Part shown: one piece after another, positions 13,657 through 25,638 of the stretch
Numbering within the stretch: position 1 is the first letter of the stretch
Layout of the letters: the number at the start of each line of letters is the position of its first letter
Origin: Mesaphorura yosii
Taxonomy: Eukaryota > Arthropoda > Collembola > Poduromorpha > Tullbergiidae
Length of the DNA: 64,000 nucleotides
Direction of reading: 5' to 3'
Assembly: GCA_009869945.1 (NCBI GenBank)
Contig: WIXG01000006.1
Coordinates: forward strand, 186,001 to 250,000
The notes under the pieces: generated by a model
The model's input: only the letters and a program-made list of their open reading frames with translations
What the model was told of the DNA's origin: nothing
Database searches by the model: none
Made by a program: the position numbers and the translations under genes

Positions 13657-16600
13657 CTGCGTTGCAAAAGAATTTGAGTGACTTACGACATAGAATTAAA
13701 AAAGGAACGAGTTCCTCAACTGAGTTTATATTTCTTGTAGTACTGAAGCAAATGACGGAATCGTTTAATCCTTAGCGATAAATCAAGTACGATTTTTCTT
13801 TAAAATATAAGAAACCCATAAAATGAGGACTCACCCCGAAATCTTGGTTCCCGACGTCTACTCTTATGAGCGGATCCAGAAAGGTTTTTGTACATGCTTG
13901 TCAGGATCCGAAGAGAGCGTGAACTTTGACTTCCTGATATGGCGCGACACCACCCGATTGAGTGAATTGGAAACAAAGGGTGTAAGATGCCAGAAACAGG
14001 TGCAGGAACGATTCATAGGTCATGAGGTGTTAAACCATGTCATTGGATTTCATTTCTCATAATTCAGGAAAGAGGAAAGAGAAACGGGATCGGAAGAGCG
14101 ACTTGAAGTTTGTTCGCCTAGATGCCGAGCTTAGAAATTGTGATTGTTACTCCTATTGTAATGATTTTTGTGGCTTGCTCTTTGACTGGAAGATCGTAAA
14201 AACTTGCGTAACCAACCTGCTTTTTAAACATGAGTCACAAAAATGAGACACACATGAGCATTTGAAATGAGCATTCGAATTATCAAAAGCAGACATTTTT
14301 TACGGCGTAAGCCTTAATTTTCACATGTAGTAACTTAAACTCCTTAAAAATAAAGGCAGAGGTCAACAGTGAGTACAAATTGCTAAAATGAAAGGGAGAT
14401 CCCAGTGAAGCATAAAACAAGGAAGTCGTAAAGTAGCATGTTTCGTTGACAGATTTTATGACAAGCCACAAGTGCGTGGTACAAAATTGAGCGTCATTTC
14501 AAGATGCGATTAATAAGCGTATCAATTACTTGTCGTCTTTGTTTAGAATAATAGAGCACGTTCAAGGATAAAAATGATAAAAAGATAAACTGCTGTGACT
14601 TCAAATGCTGGTTTAGCAAGGCTGTCTTTTTAGACAAAGATTTAGTCCATGCAGACAGTACGAGAATGAACTGAAAGATTCTTTGCATTTTGCGCCGTTG
14701 GAGAGCAATTGCCTTTCGAATTGATCATGAATATACATGAAGCAAACATCGGAGCGTCTTTATAGGTAAAGTATTGATGGAACGCCTAAGAAGTTTATAA
14801 TTGCTTATATTATTTATTCTAAAATTTCTTACTTGACCGTATGGCAGTTATCGCTGTAGCCTTAATTGTCTTAACACAGCACTGTCCGTTCTTGATAAGT
14901 TGTGCACTTGTGGTCCTCCTGACTTCCAGTTGTGCAACCAGTTCAGCTTTCGTTTACAGGCAGACGGCTCTCTTTCAGTGTGAACTAAATTCCATCCGAA
15001 AAGCCGATATTAAAATGAGACAAGAAACGCTGCGTCGACAGGTTGTCCACTGTGGTCTCTTGTCCGTGCCACGGTCGAAGTCGCCAACTATAAAGCACGA
15101 GGACAAGGCACGCGTACCTGGCTGGTTCTATGAATGCGACAATTTGAAAGCACCGAGTGCACAAAGAATTGTCTCTGAATGAAAGCTTCGGCCGACTGGA
15201 ATTCTTTTGAACTTGTCAGCACCCTGAAAACATGAATCATGAAATCTAACCACAGTCAAGGAGCAGAAATATGAAATCACAAATGTGTGTAGTTTAAATT
15301 ATGTAAGGCAGAAATGCGTGCTACCGAATTGAATGTAAGTGAGCCAAAGCACGTATGACACACATTAAGCAGTTTCGTTTAGAAAAGTCAACATTTTACT
15401 TAAAACGACAAGACCTGCCTGAAGGGAAGGTCTCGAGCACGAGTCGAAGGTGGAGCGTTTGCTTCGCATGGAGAAAAATCATCTTTCGTCATTCCAGGAA
15501 CCAAGTTAGTTTCATTTTTATCATTCATTGTCATTTCATTTGTCGATCGCTGTTTATGCTGATGCTTCTGAGAATTCTCCAGAAAATTCGCATCTCGTGA
15601 CTGCAAAATATCGTGTTGCAAATGTTTAGAATACCCAATGAACAGAGAGAATGTGAGAAAATAAACGCACTCGCTTGACTTTGGAGTCTCAGCGTGCCTC
15701 ACTCTCAACTCAGTTCCGATTCACATGAAATTTAACAGCCAAACTGTAACTCCGTTTCGAATGCAATTGAGCCTTTCTGTCAGTCGGCATAGTTGTCTTG
15801 ATTTCTCTCGCTTTGAATGACTCTTTACTCTATTTTACTGCACTGGACTTGAACTAGATCCAATAAAATTTCTTCAGAAGAAAACGAAATGCAAAATGCG
15901 AATCACGTAATTCACGAAATTCGTTTTTTAAATGAAAGGATGTGATTTGCGGGACTCGACTGACGAGACCTTGAGGATGCGACAAGTGACCAGCACCTGA
16001 CCTGACACCTGAGCACAAATTTTACCAAAATTCATGATGCAAGGTAGACTAGGCCGTTCGAAAATTCTGATTGGGCACTTGAGCATTGAGTTTCATTACT
16101 TCAATTTTGGTATCTATTTTTAGACAGGAACATGCAAGTCGAAAACTAATTTGCTATGCTCTTAACTAATTCTATTAAATAGAGTATTCCAAGACGAAAG
16201 TGGTCGTGGAGGCATTTTCAAGCAAATCCGTACAGGATGAGTTATCGGGTCAAATCTTCTGGCGAGAATCGGTACTTTTGTGTGGATTACGATCTGATCA
16301 AACCTTATGCCTTTATGTCATAGTGATGAGAATCCATTTGTTGGGAATTGCGTCCGTGCAATAACTACGCCGAAATGTTTTGAGAGATTGAAAAATTCTG
16401 AAAGATTGTTGAATTCGTATGATTTGACATTTGGAGGATTAGAGGAATTCGTAGAAATTGACTCAAAGTAAAAGAAGGTTGCTAATTACGGAACAACTGC
16501 AAGTATCTGCGCGTCGCATTAATTTGAAAAATTGAGATATAACAAAGACTCACGTCTGTTTTGCTCGTCAAGTACTGAGAACTTCTGTTCAGTTTATTAG

Positions 16601-16842
16601 GTTTTACATTCACCTTGATAGAACATTTACAAAACACTTACAAAATAATTTAAATTTAGTTTGGCCAATTGGTTTTACAGAATCTGTATTCCTTATAATA
16701 AATCTAACAGTTAATTGGTTGACCAGTATTCTTACAGCATTTAATTTTGTTCTCCTGGAATCTCGCATCCGATCCTATATTATGATGGGCGATTTCATGG
16801 TTAGATTCATGGATATTACTGGTTCATGCTCATCTTACTGGA
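13657..16842. other. intergenic, upstream of the Pax-like gene
   Basis: No confident gene. It should contain the missing first exon or exons and the promoter of the Pax-like gene, unless these lie further away. A plus-strand frame at 14841-15182 (113 codons) begins with a hydrophobic stretch like a signal anchor, but it has no supporting similarity or splice context. Confidence 0.5.
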
Positions 16843-18287
16843 CTAGAACGGTGGCTTCATTTCCTCGAACTGAACATGACGAGTGGCCATTGTGTGCTTC
16901 CGAGCACCATCATCGCCCACAATAACTTCGTTACATTGAGAACACTGAAGTGTAAAGTTGTTGATGTCCGTGTACTGATTCGAATTGAAAGCTTCAACTC
17001 CGATCTCCAAAGCCATGTCGTAGATACTTTGATCTTCGCGCCGAAATAAAGTCACCGGAGCATGTCCCTGAAATGTGGAATGTGTGTAGAATTAGACTTC
17101 TATTCACATTACGGAATCAAATCTAGGTATTAATGGCTTACATGAAACGATTCCAGATGCAATGCATCGTAATGAATTCCGTCGTATATCAGATAAACTC
17201 GGTTCGCATAATTCTTATCTTCGCCAAACACGCAAATGGATTTGGCTTGAATGTTTACGACAGCGAATTCAACCTCGAAGTGTTCAGACAAAATCGCCAA
17301 CTCAATTGCACCTCCCCAACTTTGTTCATTGCAGATCCATTGTTGATAGTCTTCATTGCTCCGACCGAGAAACACCAAATTGTAATGCCCCGGATTTTTC
17401 GCCACCGTGTTAGCAATAATTTTCCTGAGATCTACAGGAGTGCCGACGCCTGGGCATAAAACATTAGTACTGACAGCTTCCCAGGGCAAGCAATAGTTTT
17501 ACACCTTTCACTAGTGAACGTACCTTTAGCACGAGTACCAAGACCATATAAAACTGCCCAAAACAAACATGAATTATCATTGGGGACCGGATACCGGAGC
17601 ATGAATCCGCGCGAGGCGTATGGCTGAGTTTGGTGGTCCTCCCAAAATACAACTTCATCATCTACTGGCTGATTCAGCACTACTGGTGTAGATTGCTTGG
17701 AGCCAGTTTCTGTCCATGCATGGGCGTCTGAGCCACCTGCATGACGTGCATTGTCCTTCGATTCGTCATTAATGTCACTATTCTTCCTTCTCTTCCGCCC
17801 CACACCCCGAGAATTGCTCGCCTCTGGTGGAAATACAACAGCAACTTCTTCAATATCTGCGTCTCCATTTGCGGAACTTCTAGTGTGGGAAGAAACCACC
17901 TCCCGATCATCTTCCACTGAAAAATGCACATTAATTTTTATACGAGCAATTTACAATAAAAATAGAAAATAATTAAAAACATATAATCAACTTACTCCAA
18001 TTTTTCTCAAGCCCCTTCTGTACATTCAAAGTATCTTGCAACGACAGACCAAGACTCTTAACAGTACCGTCTGAACTGTACGGTAACTTTTTCGGTGGAT
18101 ACCCCGCCATCAATACCACATATTGCCCGGGTATACCAGTCACCTCAGAGATTTGCTCGAAGAATTCGCGCAGGGTCTGGTCTTCGCGAACATTTCGCAA
18201 AATTTGGTTTGCCTTTGATTCACACCGTAGTCGAAGAGTTAGCTGACGAGACGAACTACCAGCCTCTGCGTCTTCTTTCGATGCCAT
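16843..18287 (-). CDS. YOD1: ubiquitin thioesterase OTU1 (YOD1)
   Basis: Cysteine deubiquitinase that acts with the p97/VCP machinery in ER-associated degradation. Four exons on the minus strand: 18287-17996, 17916-17524, 17449-17142 and 17067-16843, all in phase, giving about 405 aa (vertebrate YOD1 is about 350). The order of parts is the family's: an N-terminal ubiquitin-like UBX-type fold (LTLRLRCESKANQILRN, then GYPPKKLPYSS), an acidic Ser-rich linker with a basic KRRK patch, the OTU domain with catalytic Asp/Cys in PNDNSCLFWAV and catalytic His in YDGIHYDAL, and a C-terminal C2H2 finger (CSQC then HTMATRH). All catalytic residues are present, so it should be active. The start codon begins the UBX domain. 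A minus-strand AATAAA lies near 16593-16598, 245 bp past the stop. Confidence 0.95.
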
Positions 18288-21200
18288 TTAAAAAGATACT
18301 AGCTGTCAACAGATTTTGCCTAGTGAGTAATAATAAGTAACTGCGAGCAGTCCTATATCCTAATCTGATCACAAGAGCAAGTTAGTGTCGAGATCACAAG
18401 TAGAAGTATGGGAAGTTCCAACCTGTTGGAAAGACACATAAAAATTAGTAACGACCGAGGTAGCGCAATGTGTGGAATTGTGATAATGTCACAACAATTC
18501 AAGCGAATGATACGAGAAAATTTGCATTTTCATTTACCACAGCGAAACATTAAAGCTTAGAAAATTGACATTCTCTAATTCCCAGTTGGCAACTGATTCA
18601 GCTTTCAAAACTTCGAAATCCCGCTTCTTACAGCGAAACTGAAATAATTTAATAGGGATTGTGTACTAATTACGGTATTATAATTAATTACACATTAAAA
18701 TACGGATGGTAGGTGGCTGGCTGTCACTGCTTACCTGAAGCTTCAGGTTTCAAGTTTCAAGGCTTCGGCTCTCAGGAAATGAATGCGGGCAAACGGCTTC
18801 GGTTTATCTAGACAAGCTTAATTATAGTTAGTTACTCATATGAGGAACTACGACTTAAATCGATTACAAATTATCTTACTCGTAATACAATAAATGCTTA
18901 TCTTCAAACTCAATATTTGGATTTAGTCCCCTTTTGTGTACAGCAGCCCGAAACACTGCGCAGAATTTTCAAAATGAAACCGACGCTAGGCTACCGTCTG
19001 ATTCCTTTGTTGCAAGCAGCTGCATGGAGATTACTATTCACCAAGAGACGAAGAGAGCGAAGAGACGCTCAATCACGAAGGGACGAATTTTATGATGTGA
19101 TCGGACAATGCTTTTTCGTACGCCTTCCCATCGGCACTGACACCCCAAGCTGGAATTTCCATGACTCAAGCTGCCTCGCTATAGGCAGGATGCCACGCCA
19201 CGTCTGACCTCATGCGTTTCACCAAGCACCTACCAGCATCCTGAGAATTAGCTTCCGAGTATACCGAGGATTTCTGTGTGCGGGTGCATACGTAATTTTT
19301 CTGGGGACTTCCAGCATTCCGCGATTCTTCTATTCGATTTGGTGTGAGTAGTTTTCACCTTTCTCTCAGATCACAAACAAGATGCTTTGAGCAAGTCTCT
19401 AACGCCTTGGTAAACTGTTCAAGGACGGCATTAATGGGTTTCAATCACCTCAGCTCTCTCCACTTGACTAAGATATTGTCTGTCTGTAGGTTTTACAACG
19501 CTAAAATCACACTCATTATCCCCAATACGAGCTTTTGTTCGTGTGGGCTGCTTTGGCATTCTGAAGCAAAGCCTCTGCAATACGATATTTATGATAAACC
19601 TGTTAACGAGGAGGCCAATTAGGCGAATGAAGTCGGAATCAACTTCGAGGTGTTGCAAATGAAGTCAAATAGGCTCAAACGTAGCCATCGCGATCATACG
19701 TTGGATGCATGTTGACGAGAACTGATGTTGTGACTCAAGTCGCATTTTATTGCGTCCGCCTGAGAAATAAGACAACAAAGGGGAAGTGTCCTCCTTCATT
19801 AGTTATTCTGCGAATTCATTTCTACAAAACAATTCGTTGGTGAAATATCGCAAATAAGCAGATAAATGTTTTGAGGCTTTGCTGTATTCAAACTAGTGTG
19901 CAAGGGGAAAGTGCATGCCACTGTAAATTCAGCTTGTACTTAGCCTTTGCCCATGTTTCATGATTAATGAATACATTCTCCAGTGGTCGGTCTGCCACAC
20001 CGTCGTCGCCACGAAACTAGAATTTGGAACACTGGTTCGTTACAGGATTGCGAGAAGTGAAATGGCAAATGGCATAAGGTACCTGACTCGCACAATAATA
20101 ACCAATTATTCATGCCCGGTTCATAAAGAATGTAGGATGTATTATGATTTGCGAGAATCGAGTTACTTGTAGTTGTGGGTCTCGTGTTGCTCGTTGCTCG
20201 TAACTGTTATTATTTTTTCGCTCGGCTCAAAAACGGTAATTAAACATACACATGCCCTAATAACATAACAACCGACATGCAGAGCCGTGGTCGGAGTAGT
20301 GACGGCTCAGACTGTCATGCAGAACCCACATTACGGGTGCCGTACGAGCCGAACTGTAAAGTTGCGAAAGTCAGCTCGCGAATAATGCCAAGAGAAAGCC
20401 CGGCTGGGCGATGAATACATTTTTGCGTGAGTGACAAATACATAAAAATATTAATAATAATAATAGCAATAATGTCGGACCTGCAAACTCTCTCAACTAT
20501 ATTAAACTGAAATATGCATGCGGACCGTTTCCCCTACATCTCGTAAACTCGTGCTGCATTTTAGTACTGCCGACCGACTCTAGAACGGGAATTGGAAAAA
20601 TTCGCGAAACCATTGCTACACTATTGCTTTCTATGTTAATAGGTTTTGCGCGACTATCACAGCAAAACGATTACAGCAGCTCTTTTTAACTTTTCAGTCA
20701 TGCAAATTTCATCTCCATCTCGAATCTCCTTGCTGACACGGACTGGGTTTGGCGTCCGTGTGGTACATTGGGTCTTTGCACAAAAATGCTTTAGACAAGC
20801 CCAGACGCAATGGTAATTTCGCCATTATTGCTCTACATGAGTGCAGTTTACGGAGAAACAATACAACCAACATCACGTCACATCTTGATGATTAGATTTG
20901 AATACACGGCCAGAACACGGCACGCTTGTGTTGCCATTTGTCCTACATTTATGTAATATTCATACGAATACTCGGTGGACTTGAACTGGTATGAGTTTGC
21001 CATTCGGAATGCATATCAAAGAAAGGCGATGGCGGTAATTCGATTTTAAAGAGTGCGACTACCAGACTCCGCACGCAGCATAGGCACGGTGCCTTTGTCA
21101 AAGGAATTGTTCCTTTAGCGAGTGCGAGAGGGAAGTTGCCATTCATCAATGGCCATACCACATGCACAGCACATGTGGAATAAAATACCGGAAGTAGTTG

Positions 21201-23191
21201 CTCAGAGAAAGCTACAGAAGAAAGGAAACGAGTTGTTCGGCCACAATCTCAACTAGCTGACCCGCAAGACCCAACAGCCGACTCAAGTGTGAGATTCTGA
21301 CTTGACTTCCACTCGGTTTCGAATGACTGACCGTGTTTCTTGTTTCTGCTAATTTAGTTGTTGAATTGTACAACACAAAAGTCACCACGATCGATATGCG
21401 GGGTTAAATGAAGCAAGCAATGGGAGCTAATTCATAATGCGCAAGCACAGTGTAATAATAATGGGTTCTACTCCCAGCTCCAAAATGGTCATATTTAGTC
21501 CGTCAGTTTCTTATTTTTTATTCTTGGCTAAAAAGCAAATATAGCTGTAGTCAAGCAAGGCAGAATGAAGCAAAGAAACGGTGAAAGCTGCAATGGAATT
21601 CGAAACTCAGAGTCCAAAAGCACGACAACGATCGCGTCTGGCTTTCATGAGGCATGAATTCATGAGCGATATTTGATATTCATGTTCGTAGTGCTTGCAA
21701 TTACTCATAAAGGGAGTGAACATGAAGTGGGACAAAATGATATATACAACACGTTAAAATGGCCACATTCGCTTGTGACTCAGGTTCAATTGAAAGGTTG
21801 ATTCGTAAAATCGCGATCCGTGGTTTTTATGGCTCAAGTTGCTTACACAAATAAAATTCAAGATTCATGAACTTTGAGTTGTGCAATAAAATGCGGACCA
21901 TCACGGCCCGAGAAAAGTGATCTCTGATAAATGATAGCACATTAAAACTATAAGGACTGTACGAAGAACTTGTCAGGAGAAAATAAGACGGCAGAGTGTT
22001 CATGAAAGTAAGGGCGAAAAAAGAGAAAGCATGATTTCAAAGTTTACGATTGCTTTCACTCGAGATTCTTGTTCTTTCGCTCGCCCACTTAAGTTTAGTC
22101 AAATTACATCGTCAAAAGTAGCAACAAGCTCTCGTGTTGTGTTCTTTTTTCAAGATGTAAGAAATACTTAATACCCACACACATTCCAATCCCATTGTAT
22201 TGTGTCAGCGTGCTTAACAACTCCAAGGATTCGTCTCCCTTTCACGCCGAATTTGTGGAATAGAATTCAGTGCTGGTCTCCACTTTCTCCGAAGTACCAT
22301 TCATTCCATGAGACCAAGAGGCCCGATTTTATTGTCTCCACCTACTTTTAAATCATTTTACGCTCTCCGATTTCATTTGGACCGAATGGAGTCATAAAGA
22401 TTCAAATCTCCCTAATTCCTCGTCGCACTCATGCCATTTTAATGCCCAACAGCAAATTTTCATGGTATAAATGGTTTCCACCAACCGCCAAGGCCTGGCA
22501 GCTGTAAGGGAATGACGAGCTGGTGTTTGGGGAAGGACGCCACTTCGAATCTGAGCCCAAATCCATCATTTATATGCATGTGCATAAAATTCCACCCCAA
22601 ATTTTATTGAACAGTAAAACACCATTTCACTGAGTTCTTGAGTGTTATTTGACGGTTCATTGTTTTAATGAGCCGAAATTGAAAGGAGTTGCGGAGTCTC
22701 ATCTCTCAGGCCTTCGCGACACGTCTTTGGCTCTGGCTTGGCTACTGCAAGTTTTGTTTGGCTTGGGTTTGCGTGCGTAAATATTTATACACAGAAAGAA
22801 CCATGGTATTGTGTTACTGCCGTGCATACTGCATAATACACCGAATACAGGGTACAATTAATATTTCCTTCCAGGTCCTGTGCTTTTATTTTCTTGCTGG
22901 AAACAGCGCACCAGTCTCGTAGGACTAGCTAGAGGAACAACATGAGCGAGTCTCACTCTGCAGCCAGTGTGTTCCAGATATCGTTCGTGTAGCGTCTGGG
23001 AGCATTGAGATTATTTGGCTTCACATTAAAATTGGCCCTGTCAACACGAACAATCAAACAAAACCCTTAAAATACTCATTACTGGAACTGCTCAGACTTG
23101 ACCCTTTCTGTCATTGTGCACAGAATGTCAAGCCCGCAATGATTCATTGAAGCGAAAGCGTCTTTATCCACGACCAGAGCAGGTCGGTGAG
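18288..23191. other. intergenic, no gene seen
   Basis: About 4.9 kb with only short, overlapping, unrecognised open frames on both strands and AT-rich runs. No RNA gene or complete repeat element was recognised. Confidence 0.6.
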
Positions 23192-23953
23192 ATGGGGAAT
23201 AGAGAAATCACTCGAATAATTCTCTACCTCGAATCGGTAAGTACGCTATTGGCTATTCACCGTCGGTGTGAACATTTCAGAGAAATTCGAACCACTTTAA
23301 CGGTCTGTTATTTGCGAATAGGCAATCACTTTTGCCGTGTTTATCGGTACCGTACTGGCGTTTGTGTCACCCAAAGCAATGGAAACGTACGTTAAATATG
23401 GGAGTCCACAGTACGAAAGTTTTCTGGAGGAAAATACCAGGAAAGATACAACAGATATGGCTTCTAAACTCCGCGTGATTTCAGGTAGATGGAAGTACAT
23501 TTGGAAAATTCTGGATGAAACTGATGCTTGCGAATTATTTGTCCTTTGACAGTTTTTAGTCTGGTGGTGGAAATAATACTCACAGTTCTCTTGTACCAAG
23601 GCTATTTAAGGGTAAGCTTTCGTCTCGTCTTTATTTGATCTTTTCGCAATATTTCTTTCTTCTTTGCAAATGCATCATTTTTATGGCTGCAGCAAAACAG
23701 ATTTTTGTTGGCAGCTTGGATTGGATTTCATACTGTAAGCTTATTACTGGGCACAATACACTTTGTGAACCTCTTATTCGCCATGGCAGTATTGGAGTCC
23801 TTCATCACAATTGCATTCTACGTGTACCGAATATGGACCATTCATATTGTGCTGAACTTTCGCAAGGACATTCTGCAGCTGTCGAAAGACGTGTACGAGA
23901 TGGAGTCCAACATTGGCTACAACAATGGCCCAGATTACAATCTAGTCTACTGA
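23192..23953 (+). CDS. four-helix membrane protein of unknown function
   Basis: Four exons (23192-23236, 23322-23484, 23553-23611, 23693-23953) splice in phase to about 175 aa. The protein has four hydrophobic segments: ITFAVFIGTVLAFV, FSLVVEIILTVLLY, FLLAAWIGFHTVSLLLG and LLFAMAVLESFITIAFYVY. A short polar N-terminus and a tail ending in YNNGPDYNLVY flank them. The loop after the first helix is charged. This is the layout of small tetraspan-like membrane proteins, but I see neither the CCG motif of true tetraspanins nor claudin signatures, so no family is assigned. The start was chosen as the first ATG, which opens directly into the first helix. It stands alone, with non-coding DNA on both sides. 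Confidence 0.75.
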
Positions 23954-25638
23954 CTCACAACGACGAAATTAAGCATTATTCTCTGAGTTGATGTACCGCT
24001 ACTTGGATTCATAGTTTCGTGAAATTTTACTTATGATGTCTACTTATTAGTATCTTTTAAAGTAAGTCTTGAAAATGTATCGGCCTCTTATGGAAGTTAT
24101 CCAACTGTAAATGGTGTAATAGATTGATCAAAATATATTCCAAAATGTTTTGCAGCACGTTGTCTCTTTCTCGACTCACTGGCTCAATTAACCACGTGAA
24201 CATAAAATTTAACTTGGCGCACACGAGTCGTCATCCAGGCTTAGGAAGTTCGATCATTTCGTCGGACGGTCGAACCTTCATCGAGGAGAATGGTGAAAAG
24301 CGTCATATGCCAGGTTAAATATTGTACTGTATTGACTGAGCTATGCTCACGCCCTTCAATCACAGGAGATGCTTTCGAGAGATCGCCAACTCAACATTCG
24401 CCATTAATCCTTTTCTCTCTCTTAGTCTTTTTGCCCAGACACCCACGATTAGTCGGCAGCTATTCGGCCCATTGTCGTCACTAGTTAGTTGGCGCAAGTA
24501 CTACTTTGTCGCCACTCTTGATATCGGCCCAGAAGTGCACTCATACTCGAAATGACGCATGATTAGCGCCGCGTTTGCTTTTGTGAAAATGAAGATGAAA
24601 TGAACACAAAGGGATGCACGGTCTTTTAGAGATTGCCATCCAACTATGCCCCGATTTCGTTTCACGTAACCGAGCGTTTCAAATAAAAATTCTCAATCGA
24701 GCCAAACACTACAAAATAACTTTAGTCAATTAAGGATTCAAGCCTCTTTCCCGATAATGGGTCATTCGATGTGAACATTTGGAATCCGACTAATTTTTGG
24801 TAGTAAATCTCCCAACAGTGGACCATTTATTCAAAGTGGCGGTTTCTTAATTAACCAGTTATTGAATCAGCCCGATAATTCACCAATAATTTTTCCCGAG
24901 TCGATCTGTTGTGCAACTAGCTCCCGATTTGGCGATTGCAATCCGATTATGTGCCGACTAACTGTAACAAGACTTAAACCACCCGACAAAACCCACCGGC
25001 CAATGTCCACCTACGACAAAACCCACCCATGTCAAAATCCACCCGTACCAAATGCCACTCATTCGTGATGACTTGTACTCTGCATTAATAAGTACTGCTT
25101 ATTAGAAGTAAGATTTTGCTTTTGCATACTTGCTTATTATATTTGAATTCGAAAGGACTCGTAAGATTAGATTATGAGGATTTAAATATGATAAGCACAA
25201 GCAAAATCTTACTTCTACTAAGCACTACTTCTTATTGATGCGGTGTACAAGTCATCACGAATGAGTGGCATTTGGTACGGGTGGATTTTGACATGGGTGG
25301 GTTTTGTCATGGGTGGATTTTATCATAGAATCGCCGACTAACCGTGGTTATCTGGGTGATCTCGCTAAATCTTTCCCGTTGAGGAGATAGATTTCTGATG
25401 GAAGTTTGTTCCAGTCCCTTCACGAAGTCAGAATCAGCACCAGGGAAAGTTAACCGTCCCTCGTGAAAATGAATTTTATCATTCTATTTTTTGTTGGGCT
25501 AGATAAACAGTTCATAAGCTTCGCAATTGTATATATTTACCACTTGATTTATTTCATTTACAATAAATATCTGTCAACATTTTACACATGATAGAAACAA
25601 GTAGGAAAGTTATGTTTATGATCTGTCATCAATCAAAA
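23954..25638. other. intergenic with foldback element
   Basis: Between the end of the membrane-protein gene and the end of the convergent POP1 gene. The only clear structure is the palindromic element at about 24953-25345. A minus-strand AATAAA at about 25548-25553 probably serves POP1. Confidence 0.6.
24953..25345. repeat. palindromic foldback / MITE-like element
   Basis: Two perfect 64-nt inverted arms lie at 25015-25078 and 25245-25308. Each arm is built from short degenerate units resembling ACAAAACCCACC. Imperfect pairing continues inwards (AAGTAAGATTTTGC near 25108-25121 against its complement near 25201-25214) and weakly outwards. A direct repeat, GCCGACTAAC followed by TGT or CGT, flanks the palindrome at 24953-24965 and 25333-25345 and may be a target-site duplication. 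No coding capacity is visible. Confidence 0.75.

Noticed and set aside
14841-15182. Plus-strand 113-codon frame with a hydrophobic N-terminus
   Set aside because: No recognisable domain, no splice context and no cysteine pattern of secreted peptides; its length is within chance for this base composition.
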